Shown here piece by piece: positions 9,661 through 17,002 of a stretch of 35,917 nt of DNA. The stretch lies in the NCBI GenBank assembly GCA_945901245.1, contig CAMDKY010000017.1, positions 1 to 35,917 on the forward strand, in the 5' to 3' direction. The stretch comes from Polynucleobacter meluiroseus. GTDB taxonomy: Bacteria > Pseudomonadota > Gammaproteobacteria > Burkholderiales > Burkholderiaceae. Every line of letters begins with the position of its first letter. The first letter of the stretch is position 1. A program made the translations under genes and the position numbers. Under the pieces are notes generated by a model. The model was not told the DNA's origin, made no database searches, and worked only from the letters and a program-made list of their open reading frames with translations.

Positions 9661-10533
9661 TTACGACTGCACTATCCGCATCGAGTAATCAACCGCACTA
9701 ACATCTTTAGTGAGTTTGCCAATCGAGATCCGATCTACGCCAGTTGCGGCAATCGCGCGCAATTGATCTAAGCTCACACCGCCCGAAGCCTCAAGTAAAG
9801 CACGACCATTCGTAAATGCAACAGCGGCTTTCATTTGATCGGTAGTGAAGTTATCAATTAGGATACTTTTTGCTCCAGCCGCGAGTGCTTCTTCTAACTC
9901 AGCCTGATTTTCAACTTCTACCTGAATATTCACACCGGCGTTCAGAGCCTCTGCTGCCATTAGCGCGGCAGTAATACTGCCCGCTGCTGCAATATGATTC
10001 TCTTTAATCAGAATACCGTGCCATAGGGCAAGCCGTTGATTATGGCCACCACCAATGCGCACAGCATACTTTTGCGCTTGACGTAGGCCCGGAATGGTTT
10101 TGCGGGTATCTAAAATGACGCAGCCTTTGGGGTTGGGGCTTGCGCCTGCAATGGCATCGACGTGGGCACGTGCACTGGTTGCAGTCCACGATAAGGTTTG
10201 TAAAAAATTAAGAGCAGGGCGCTCGGCGCTGAGTAGTGCACGGGCATCTGCCTCGATAGTGCAGATGGTATCGTTGGCTTGCATGGTATCGCCTTCAGCG
10301 TATCGCCAGCTAATCAGAGCTTGCGGATCTAGGGCGTGAATGACCTCCTCAAACCAATCGGTACCGCACAGTACCGCACTTTGGCGCACGATGAGTTTGG
10401 CATGGGCTGTTTTGTTTGCTGGCACCAGTTGGGCGGTCCAGTCGCCAGTGCCAATGTCTTCCGCCAAGGCATCGGCAATATTGCGTGCACGCGCTGCTTC
10501 TAGGGTTTCGTTTTGAGTGGTAATGCTTTTCAT
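9661..10533 (-). CDS. nadC: Nicotinate-nucleotide diphosphorylase (carboxylating), quinolinate phosphoribosyltransferase
   Basis: This 290-residue cytosolic enzyme converts quinolinate and PRPP to nicotinate mononucleotide, CO2 and diphosphate, the third step of de novo NAD synthesis. Recognition rests on GTGDWTAQLV near the N-terminus, LNFLQTLSWTAT, the PRPP/quinolinate motif DTRKTIPGLR, GGGHNQRLALWHGILIKENH, and the C-terminal barrel strands EVENQAELEEAL and EASGGVSLDQLRAIA. Nothing looks truncated. The ATG at 10533 lies 13 bases after the nadA stop, so nadA and nadC form one leftward operon that delivers quinolinate to its next enzyme. A second ATG at 10538 is in another frame. Confidence 0.95.
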   Translation of the reverse strand: MKSITTQNETLEAARARNIADALAEDIGTGDWTAQLVPANKTAHAKLIVRQSAVLCGTDWFEEVIHALDPQALISWRYAEGDTMQANDTICTIEADARALLSAERPALNFLQTLSWTATSARAHVDAIAGASPNPKGCVILDTRKTIPGLRQAQKYAVRIGGGHNQRLALWHGILIKENHIAAAGSITAALMAAEALNAGVNIQVEVENQAELEEALAAGAKSILIDNFTTDQMKAAVAFTNGRALLEASGGVSLDQLRAIAATGVDRISIGKLTKDVSAVDYSMRIVQS

Positions 10534-10546
10534 TGCATGTCGTTAT

Positions 10547-11674
10547 TTACGCCACGCCGATATTCTTCACAAAACCGTGCTGTGCTTTGGCCAGTAAATC
10601 GGGATGGTCTTTAGTAAAGGTCAGCATGCGCTCAATGCAATTGAGGGCTTCTTGGCGCGTCGGCTCTGCTATAAATACCTCGCCACTTTCGTATTCAAGG
10701 CAATGCAAAATATCCGTCAGGCTGTTCATCGCCATCCAAGGGCAGTGCGCGCAGCTCTTGCAGGTGGCGCTATCGCCTGCGGTTGGCGCCTCGATTAAGA
10801 CTTTGTTTGGCGCAAGCTGGCGCATGCGATGCAAGATGCCCTTATCCGTCGCAACAATGTATTCCGTAGCACTGCCATCCACTACAGCTTTGATCATGGC
10901 GGAGGTCGAGCCCACCACGTCGGCTTGATCCACCACGCTTTGGGGCGATTCAGGATGAACTAGAACTTGGGCATTGGGGTGCTTTGCACGTAGCAGCGCT
11001 AACTCTTCGCCCTTGAATTCATCATGAACAATGCAGGCGCCATTCCAGAGCAGCATATCGGCGCCCGTTTGTTCCTGAATGTACCTGCCCAAATGACGAT
11101 CGGGCGCCCACAGAATTTTTTTACCTTGTTCTTTGAGCTGATGCACGATAGCGAGAGCGCATGAGCTCGTCACCATCCAATCAGCTTGTGCTTTAACGGC
11201 AGCGCTGGTGTTGGCATAGACCACCACCACACGGTCGGAATGCAATGCCCGAAACTGCGCAAAGTCAGCAGCATCGCAGCCGAGGTCAAGGGAGCAGGTA
11301 GCCTCTAAATCGGGCATGAAGACGCGTTTTTCAGGGGATACTATCTTGGCGGTCTCGCCCATAAAACGTACACCTGAAACAATTAAATTACGCGCTTTGT
11401 GGTTTTTTCCAAAGCGAGCCATTTCCAGTGAGTCGGAGACAAAACCCCCTGTTTCCATCGCTAGATCCTGGATTTCGCCATCCACATAGTAATGCGCAAT
11501 CAATACAGCATCCTTCTCAATTAGAAGGGCTTTAATGCGTGCAATGATGTTGGCTTTTTCTGGGGCAGAGAGGTGGACCGGCACTTTGGCCCAAGCCTGC
11601 GCAACGCAAGTAGTGCCCGCAGCATTTTGCTGCGGGTAATCAAAGGCAATCGGTGATTCTGGAGCGGAATTCAT
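10547..11674 (-). CDS. nadA: Quinolinate synthase
   Basis: This 375-residue [4Fe-4S] enzyme condenses iminoaspartate (from NadB) with dihydroxyacetone phosphate to give quinolinate. The triplicated fold is visible, and the three cluster ligands match the E. coli pattern: Cys127 in TCSLDLGCD, Cys214 in [10 protein letters not shown] and Cys311 at the end of [22 protein letters not shown] and [11 protein letters not shown] are family signatures. An N-terminal extension of about 30 residues precedes the core. The reverse strand has AAGG upstream of the ATG at 11674. It leads the nadA-nadC operon and diverges from panD across 219 bases. No NadR/NrtR-type site was recognised. Confidence 0.95.
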   Translation of the reverse strand: MNSAPESPIAFDYPQQNAAGTTCVAQAWAKVPVHLSAPEKANIIARIKALLIEKDAVLIAHYYVDGEIQDLAMETGGFVSDSLEMARFGKNHKARNLIVSGVRFMGETAKIVSPEKRVFMPDLEATCSLDLGCDAADFAQFRALHSDRVVVVYANTSAAVKAQADWMVTSSCALAIVHQLKEQGKKILWAPDRHLGRYIQEQTGADMLLWNGACIVHDEFKGEELALLRAKHPNAQVLVHPESPQSVVDQADVVGSTSAMIKAVVDGSATEYIVATDKGILHRMRQLAPNKVLIEAPTAGDSATCKSCAHCPWMAMNSLTDILHCLEYESGEVFIAEPTRQEALNCIERMLTFTKDHPDLLAKAQHGFVKNIGVA

Positions 11675-11842
11675 ACGAAATACTACCTTGTTTGGATTGT
11701 TTTTTCATTAATTGGCATCACTTTTGATTGTGAGTCTGCGGATAAATAGGACTCTGGTTGAAATGATGCTCGAAACGAAGTGTAGATTTTTTGCCAATAG
11801 TTGTGTGAGTAAGCTCTCCAGTGCCTTATCAGCAATGAAAAA

Positions 11843-11870
11843 TTGGATCATTATCAATTCAGGCTAGAAT
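11843..11870 (+). promoter_or_regulatory. Likely sigma-70 promoter of panD
   Basis: TTGGAT (11843-11848) and TAGAAT (11865-11870) are separated by 16 bases, 23 bases before the panD start codon. This fits a short leader that contains the GGGAG ribosome binding site at 11885-11889. Confidence 0.5.
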
Positions 11871-11893
11871 TTCACCCTTAGACAGGGAGTTTT

Positions 11894-12262
11894 ATGAAGC
11901 GCATCATGTTATTGGCTAAATTACACCGGGCTGTAGTTACGGAAGCCGATCTGCACTATGAGGGTTCATGCGGCATCGATGAGAATCTGATGGAAGCCGC
12001 TGATATGCGGGAGTTTGAAAAAATTGAGCTCTACAACATCAATAATGGCGAGCGATTTTCAACCTATATTATTAAGGCGGCCCGTGGTTCAGGTGCTATT
12101 TCACTCAATGGCGCAGCTGCCCGTAAAGCGCATGTCGGGGACCATTTGATTATCTGTACTTATGGCCCGGTCGATGACCATGAAGTGGCGCAGCACATTC
12201 CTAAGGTTGTCTTATTGGATGACCATAATCGCATTAAGGAAATCAAAAAAAATAGCCACTAA
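11894..12262 (+). CDS. panD: Aspartate 1-decarboxylase proenzyme
   Basis: This 122-residue pyruvoyl enzyme makes beta-alanine from L-aspartate for pantothenate and coenzyme A. The self-cleavage site is Gly24-Ser25 in YEGSCGID, where Ser25 becomes the pyruvoyl group. Lys9 and the conserved stretch SGAISLNGAAARKAHVGD are present, and length is normal. A GGGAG ribosome binding site precedes the ATG. It stands alone, without panB or panC, between nadA (divergent) and the phosphomutase gene (convergent). An imperfect hairpin (12290-12314) overlaps the end of the phosphomutase gene and might end transcription from both sides. PanD maturation often needs a PanM/PanZ-like helper only in enteric bacteria. 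Confidence 0.96.
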   Translation: MKRIMLLAKLHRAVVTEADLHYEGSCGIDENLMEAADMREFEKIELYNINNGERFSTYIIKAARGSGAISLNGAAARKAHVGDHLIICTYGPVDDHEVAQHIPKVVLLDDHNRIKEIKKNSH

Positions 12263-12305
12263 TCTAGCGGCTAATGGTGTGGGATTGATCCTTTCTTATT
12301 AAAAA

Positions 12306-13691
12306 TTAGAAAGGTAGTTTTGCATCGGGCTTTGCAGCCAGTAAGGCGATCTTGAATTCCGCTTGGATACGTGCAATCGCTGCATCGCTATCGGCTTCAA
12401 AGCGCAACACCACGACCGGGGTGGTATTCGACGGCCGGGCCAAACCAAAACCATCGGCGTATTCCACTCGAACGCCATCAATCGTATTGATTGATTCTGA
12501 ACTAGGGAACTTGGCATTCGCCTTAATCCGTTCCAAAATGGCAAAGGGTTCACCTTCAGCGCAGCCCAACTGCAATTCTGGAGTACAGATCGCATTCGGT
12601 AAATTATTGAGGGTATCGCTCGGATTTTTTTCTTTGCTGAGAATTTCCAATAACCGCGCGCCGGTATAAAGACCATCATCAAAGCCAAACCAGCGGTCTT
12701 TAAAGAAAATATGCCCACTCATCTCGCCAGCAAGCGGGGCGCCGGTTTCTTTGAGTTTGGCTTTCACTAAAGAATGACCTGTTTTCCACATGAGGGGCTG
12801 GCCACCATGTGCTTTAACAAAGGTGGCTAGGTTACGGGTGCATTTCACGTCGTAAATAATCTGCCCGCCGGGATTACGCGATAAAACATCTTTAGCAAAG
12901 AGCATCATTTGGCGATCGGGGAAGATCACTTGGCCATCTTTAGTGACTACGCCTAAACGATCGGCGTCCCCATCAAAAGCAAGGCCCAATTCATTATCGG
13001 TAGTCTGGAGGTTCTTAATCAGGTCTTGTAGGTTCTCTATGTGCGCAGGATCAGGATGGTGGTTCGGGAAATGCCCATCCACCTCACAGAACAACTCTTG
13101 TACTTCACAACCCAAAGCCCGAAATAGCTTGCCCGCAAAAGCGCCACCCACACCATTGCCGCAATCGACGGCAATCTTCATCGGTCGAGTAATCTTAATG
13201 TCACCCACAATGTAGTTGAGGTACATCGGGAAAATATCAAACGTGCTTCTTGTTCCTTGGCCGCTAACAAATTGCTTGACCTCAATGCGTTTACGTAACT
13301 CCTGAATCTTTTCACCATAAATCGCTGCCGTTCCCAGGACCATCTTAAAACCGTTGTAATTGGGTGGATTGTGGCTGCCGGTGATCATGATCCCGGACTT
13401 GGGGCTTCTGCCGTTAATCACGTGGTTTGCTGCAAAGTAGACCATCGGCGTGGCTACCATGCCGAGGTCAATTACATCCACGCCTGTTGATAGCAAGCCT
13501 TTAGTTAAGGCTTCAATCAACTCAGAACCAGAGAGGCGACCATCCCGGCCAATCACGATCACGTCTTCACCAATCGCGCGCATTTCACTACCAAATGCTT
13601 GACCAATCAGGCGGGCTACATCGGCATTGAGGGTTTGGTCAATGATGCCGCGAATATCGTAGGCTTTAAATATGGAAGGGGAGAGTTGCAC
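12306..13691 (-). CDS. Phosphomannomutase/phosphoglucomutase (AlgC/ManB type)
   Basis: This 461-residue alpha-D-phosphohexomutase interconverts hexose 6- and 1-phosphates, supplying sugar nucleotides for lipopolysaccharide and exopolysaccharide. The phosphoserine loop TGSHNPPNYNG puts the catalytic Ser at 106. The Mg2+ loop DGDADR is at 240-245 and the sugar-binding loop GEMSGH at about 322-327. These positions lie within two residues of Pseudomonas AlgC (108, 242, 325). The C-terminal phosphate-binding loop reads ARPSNTTP. It is 34 bases downstream of pgi in the same direction, a likely operon that moves fructose 6-phosphate to glucose 6-phosphate and then to glucose 1-phosphate. Which sugar it prefers cannot be told from sequence. 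Confidence 0.92.
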   Translation of the reverse strand: MQLSPSIFKAYDIRGIIDQTLNADVARLIGQAFGSEMRAIGEDVIVIGRDGRLSGSELIEALTKGLLSTGVDVIDLGMVATPMVYFAANHVINGRSPKSGIMITGSHNPPNYNGFKMVLGTAAIYGEKIQELRKRIEVKQFVSGQGTRSTFDIFPMYLNYIVGDIKITRPMKIAVDCGNGVGGAFAGKLFRALGCEVQELFCEVDGHFPNHHPDPAHIENLQDLIKNLQTTDNELGLAFDGDADRLGVVTKDGQVIFPDRQMMLFAKDVLSRNPGGQIIYDVKCTRNLATFVKAHGGQPLMWKTGHSLVKAKLKETGAPLAGEMSGHIFFKDRWFGFDDGLYTGARLLEILSKEKNPSDTLNNLPNAICTPELQLGCAEGEPFAILERIKANAKFPSSESINTIDGVRVEYADGFGLARPSNTTPVVVLRFEADSDAAIARIQAEFKIALLAAKPDAKLPF

Positions 13692-13725
13692 TTCGTGTCC
13701 TAGTTATTGTGAGTCTAATAAATGA

Positions 13726-15216
13726 TTATGAATTCAAAAAATTAATGCGCGCAGCGGTTACTGCATCGATGTGCTCGCTCGCCACAATGTCATTCGCATG
13801 ACTGGCTAAGGCTTTCTCAATCGGTTTGGCTAAGACCTTGCCGTATTCCACGCCAGGCTGATCAAAGCTATTGATATTCCACAGAGCGCCGAGACAAGCT
13901 GCTCGGTTCTCGTACAGAGCAAGCAGGGCGCCCAAATAGAAAGCATTGAGCTTGGGCAATAAGAGTAGATTACTGGGCCGCTGGCCAGGATAAACGTCAT
14001 TGGGATTACTTGCCGCTTTGCCATTGGCCAAGGCCTGCGCCTGCGCCAGGCAGTTCGAGAGCAGGATGCGGTGGTGTGCCACGGCTTCAGGGCGATCACT
14101 CATGGGTTCACGTACAGCAATGAAATCAATTGGAATGATTTCAGTACCTTGGTGCAGCATCTGAAAGTAAGAGTGCTGCGCATTGCTGCCGGCGCTACCA
14201 AATACGACTGGTGATGAAAATTGGACTGGCTTGCCATCACGATCGACGCTCTTGCCATTACTCTCCATATCAAGCTGCTGCAGCCATTTTGGAAACCAGT
14301 CCAAGGCATCAGCATACGGAATTGCCGCATAGGAGGTGATGCCATGGGTTCGTTGCTGATGAAATAGTGCAAGCGCCATGATGACCGGCAGATTGTCCTC
14401 TAGGGGCGCGCTCTTAAAATGCAAATCCATCGCCTCAGCGCCAGCCAAAAACTGTTGAAAAGTTTCAAAGCCATACTGCAACGCAATCGGCAAGCCAACG
14501 GCAGACCAAACGGAATAACGGCCGCCAACCCAATCCCAGAATGGATACACATTATTTTGCGCAACACCAAATGCTTCGGCTGCCGGTGTATTGGCGGTGA
14601 CCGCATACAAAGCATCGGCAATTTGACCTGGATTGCAACCACTTTCTTTTAGCCAAGCTACTACCGCTTTGGCGTTCATAGTAGTTTCCAGTGTGGTAAA
14701 CGACTTGGAAACAATAATTACACGCGTACTCTTTGCTTCGGCACATTTTACGATGCGCGCCAACTCAGCAGTATCAATATTGGCTAAGAAATGCATGCGC
14801 ATACCGCGACTGGAAAGGCTAGTTACATGAGCAAGTGCCTCGATAGCAAGGCGTGGACCAAAGTCCGAGCCACCAATACCAATGTGAATCACATCGGTCA
14901 CGCCTGTCCAATCGGAACAAAGCGCTTCGATGCGGGACCATACGGCCGCAACGGCTGGCATCACGTCCTTGTCATCAATGAGTACTGGGGTTTTATGGAG
15001 ATTGCGTAATGCCGAATGCAGGGCAGGGCGATTTTCGCTGACGTTGACGTGTTTGCCCGCAAACAGATCGGCAATAAATTGCTCGAGTTTCGATTGGCGT
15101 GCCCCTGCAAGCAAATGAGCCCATGTTGGCGTATCAATCCCCTGATAGGCGGTATCCAGCAGGACGTTCACTGCGGTGTGGCTGTTTTCAGGTATCGAAC
15201 TGGATTCTAAAGGCAT
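13726..15216 (-). CDS. pgi: Glucose-6-phosphate isomerase
   Basis: This 496-residue cytosolic enzyme interconverts glucose 6-phosphate and fructose 6-phosphate. Recognition rests on GIGGSDFGPRLA, the first family signature DWVGGRYSVWSAVG, DMESNGKSV, AVAHHRILLSN with the conserved His, and the second signature NSFDQPGVEYGK with the catalytic Lys. It is shorter than the roughly 550-residue E. coli enzyme because of shorter N-terminal and C-terminal segments. The loop that reads GEPGTNGQH in the E. coli/animal type reads GSAGSNAQH here, with Ser341 where many enzymes have Glu. It probably leads a two-gene operon with the phosphohexomutase. The ATG at 15216 is supported by position only, because no strong ribosome binding site is seen. 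Confidence 0.94.
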   Translation of the reverse strand: MPLESSSIPENSHTAVNVLLDTAYQGIDTPTWAHLLAGARQSKLEQFIADLFAGKHVNVSENRPALHSALRNLHKTPVLIDDKDVMPAVAAVWSRIEALCSDWTGVTDVIHIGIGGSDFGPRLAIEALAHVTSLSSRGMRMHFLANIDTAELARIVKCAEAKSTRVIIVSKSFTTLETTMNAKAVVAWLKESGCNPGQIADALYAVTANTPAAEAFGVAQNNVYPFWDWVGGRYSVWSAVGLPIALQYGFETFQQFLAGAEAMDLHFKSAPLEDNLPVIMALALFHQQRTHGITSYAAIPYADALDWFPKWLQQLDMESNGKSVDRDGKPVQFSSPVVFGSAGSNAQHSYFQMLHQGTEIIPIDFIAVREPMSDRPEAVAHHRILLSNCLAQAQALANGKAASNPNDVYPGQRPSNLLLLPKLNAFYLGALLALYENRAACLGALWNINSFDQPGVEYGKVLAKPIEKALASHANDIVASEHIDAVTAARINFLNS

Positions 15217-15324
15217 GCATCGATTTTATCAAGAAGGGTAAGGAAATTCGCTAAATCATTGAAAATGGTACGATTTAAGTCATAAAAATAGAGACACACC
15301 TCAAATCGAGTTAGGAAAAGCAGA

Positions 15325-16455
15325 ATGGAACGGCTGGATTGCGTCGTGATCGGCGCTGGCGTAGTGGGTTTGGCAATTGCCCGCGAAATGGCATTGCAAG
15401 GCAAAGAGACCATTTTGCTTGAGCGTGAGTCTGCATTTGGTACCGTCAGCAGCGCCCGTAACAGCGAGGTCATTCATGCGGGAATTTATTACCCCAAACA
15501 CTCCTTAAAAGCCCGCTTGTGTGTAATCGGCAATCGCATGCTCTATGAGTATTGCCGTAGCCACCTAATAGGCACCCAGCAATACGGCAAATTGATTGTG
15601 GCCGCAGACGACTCTCAGCTGGATGACCTCCGAGCACTTCAGCACCGTGCTCAGGAAAATGAGGTGCCCGGCATTTCGATGATCAGCGCCAAAGAGGCGG
15701 TTGCCCTAGAGCCGCAGTTGCAATGTGCCGCAGCCCTGCACTCCAAATCGACCGGAATTGTGGATAGTCACGGGTATATGTTGTCCCTCTTGGGTGGTTT
15801 TGAAGACGCAGGCGGCATGGTGGCGTATCAATCGCCTTTGCTGCGCGCAACGGCCCTCAGTGGGGGTGGATTTCGTCTCGAGATTGGCGGGCAAGAGGCA
15901 ATGCAGATTGAGACCACGCTGTTGATTAATTGTGCTGGTATGAGCGCGCCTAAAGTAGCCGCTGTGATTGAGGGACTGGACCCAGCGCATATCCCACGCG
16001 CTTACTTTGCTAAAGGCAATTATTTTTCCTTGAGCGGCAAATCACCATTTCAGCACTTGATCTACCCCATACCAGAGCCGGGGGGGCTCGGCGTTCACCT
16101 GACGCTGGACATGGCTGGCCAAGCCAAGTTTGGTCCCGACGTGGAGTGGCTCGATATTGCAGCTGAAGCCGAAGTCGACTACTCGGTCGACCCCCGCCGC
16201 GGCGATGGTTTTTATGCCGCCGTACGGCGCTATTGGCCTAGTTTAAAAGATGGGGCGCTAATGCCGGACTATTCGGGTATACGTGCGAAGATCGTCCCTT
16301 CGGGATCTCCTGCCGGCGATTTTGTGTTTGATGGCCCGAGCACCCATTGCTTAGCAGGGCTATATAACTTGTACGGCTTTGAGTCACCGGGCCTGACCTC
16401 ATCTTTGGCGATTGCCAAGCACTTGGATGGCCTAATGCGAGCAGAATCAGCTTAA
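15325..16455 (+). CDS. FAD-dependent oxidoreductase, L-2-hydroxyglutarate dehydrogenase-like
   Basis: This 376-residue DAO-superfamily flavoprotein has the N-terminal FAD motif VVIGAGVVGLAIAREMA. The stretches SSARNSEVIHAGIYY, HLTLDMAGQAKFGPD and NLYGFESPGLTSSLAIA are characteristic of the L2HGDH/LhgO group, which oxidises L-2-hydroxyglutarate to 2-oxoglutarate and passes electrons to quinones. It has no membrane segment of its own. AGGAAAA ahead of the ATG is a fair ribosome binding site. It diverges from pgi across 108 bases. A decayed copy of its last 42 codons lies 3.2 kb away at 19537-19665, beyond phoX. The substrate is inferred from the family; a related 2-hydroxyacid is possible. Confidence 0.8.
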   Translation: MERLDCVVIGAGVVGLAIAREMALQGKETILLERESAFGTVSSARNSEVIHAGIYYPKHSLKARLCVIGNRMLYEYCRSHLIGTQQYGKLIVAADDSQLDDLRALQHRAQENEVPGISMISAKEAVALEPQLQCAAALHSKSTGIVDSHGYMLSLLGGFEDAGGMVAYQSPLLRATALSGGGFRLEIGGQEAMQIETTLLINCAGMSAPKVAAVIEGLDPAHIPRAYFAKGNYFSLSGKSPFQHLIYPIPEPGGLGVHLTLDMAGQAKFGPDVEWLDIAAEAEVDYSVDPRRGDGFYAAVRRYWPSLKDGALMPDYSGIRAKIVPSGSPAGDFVFDGPSTHCLAGLYNLYGFESPGLTSSLAIAKHLDGLMRAESA

Positions 16456-16707
16456 AAAACGCACCTTAGGCTAATACAAGAGCCACTACAAAGATGTTGA
16501 GAAATATGACAGATTTGTTACCCAATAATCGATACCAAAAGCTACCTAATGCGGTTTCAATTTGGTGGCGCAATTACCAATACCCTTCTCGAGTCTAATT
16601 CCGCACCAAACACTACTAGACGTGTTTCTAATTTCCACATCACTCCACGTGCGTCCACTTGAAAAGTAAACCCTCATCTGAATTGGTGGGGGGGTGTCTT
16701 TTGCTTA

Positions 16708-16805
16708 TTACTTTAAGTAATGCCTGAGAGGCAGCGTTTGGCTAAAAGAAGCCTGACGATAGGGAAGATTTATCAATCCTGTTAGGCATCGACCGATTTG
16801 CGATG
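16708..16805 (+). other. Cluster of consecutive hairpins, possible structured leader or small RNA
   Basis: Four or five local stems follow one another: TTACT/AGTAA (16708-16720), TGCC/GGCA with loop TGAGA (16721-16733), GGCT/AGCC with loop AAAAGA (16740-16753), GCCTGAC/GTTAGGC with one G-U pair (16751-16757 and 16781-16787; it shares bases with the previous stem) and CATCG/CGATG (16787-16791 and 16801-16805). This density is unusual for spacer DNA. I could not match it to a riboswitch class that I know. Confidence 0.35.
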
Positions 16806-16954
16806 ACACCACAGCGCTGAAGCAAGAAATGCAGTGAAGAAGAACGCCTATATTCTTGAATTAAAAAAGATTTTATTTCTCTCTGAATATTTTTGTTTAT
16901 TTAACAATTTCGTAATATTTGTTCATTATATTGTGTGAGTTGTTGCCTCTCCTT

Positions 16955-16987
16955 AAACCTCAAACCTCAAACCTCAAACCTCAAACC
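16955..16987. repeat. Tandem repeat of the 7-mer AAACCTC before phoX
   Basis: Four complete AAACCTC units and a fifth partial AAACC run head to tail over 33 bases, ending 15 bases before the phoX ATG. The units are identical, which suggests slippage-prone growth. The position is in the presumed 5' leader. Confidence 0.95.
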
Positions 16988-17002
16988 ATACGGACTTACG
17001 CA

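Larger units (their letters stand above)
16456..17002. other. Long non-coding region upstream of phoX
   Basis: No convincing reading frame is seen in these 547 bases. Contents from left to right are: a featureless stretch to about 16680, a G-run (GGTGGGGGGGTG, 16686-16696), a cluster of small hairpins (16708-16805), an A/T-rich stretch (16860-16935) with TATATT at 16927-16932 as a possible -10 box, and a 7-base tandem repeat (16955-16987) just before the phoX start codon. Confidence 0.6.

Noticed and set aside
12290..12314. Hairpin between panD and the phosphomutase gene as a terminator
   Set aside because: The stem has a mismatch, is A/T-rich and overlaps the end of the phosphomutase coding region; too weak to call.
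14180..14200. Glucose-6-phosphate isomerase with Ser341 in place of the usual catalytic-loop Glu
   Set aside because: The loop around this position varies among bacterial enzymes (Pseudomonas, from memory, has Gln), and all other signatures are intact, so I do not call loss of activity.
16901..16935. Possible Pho box ahead of phoX
   Set aside because: TTCGTAA and TTGTTCAT are only loosely like the two 7-base halves of the PhoB site and the region is simply A/T-rich.
16919..17002. A start for phoX 28 codons further upstream
   Set aside because: That extension is mostly translated 7-mer repeat (LKPQTSNLKPQT) and precedes the Tat signal; the ATG at 17003 gives the normal PhoX beginning.
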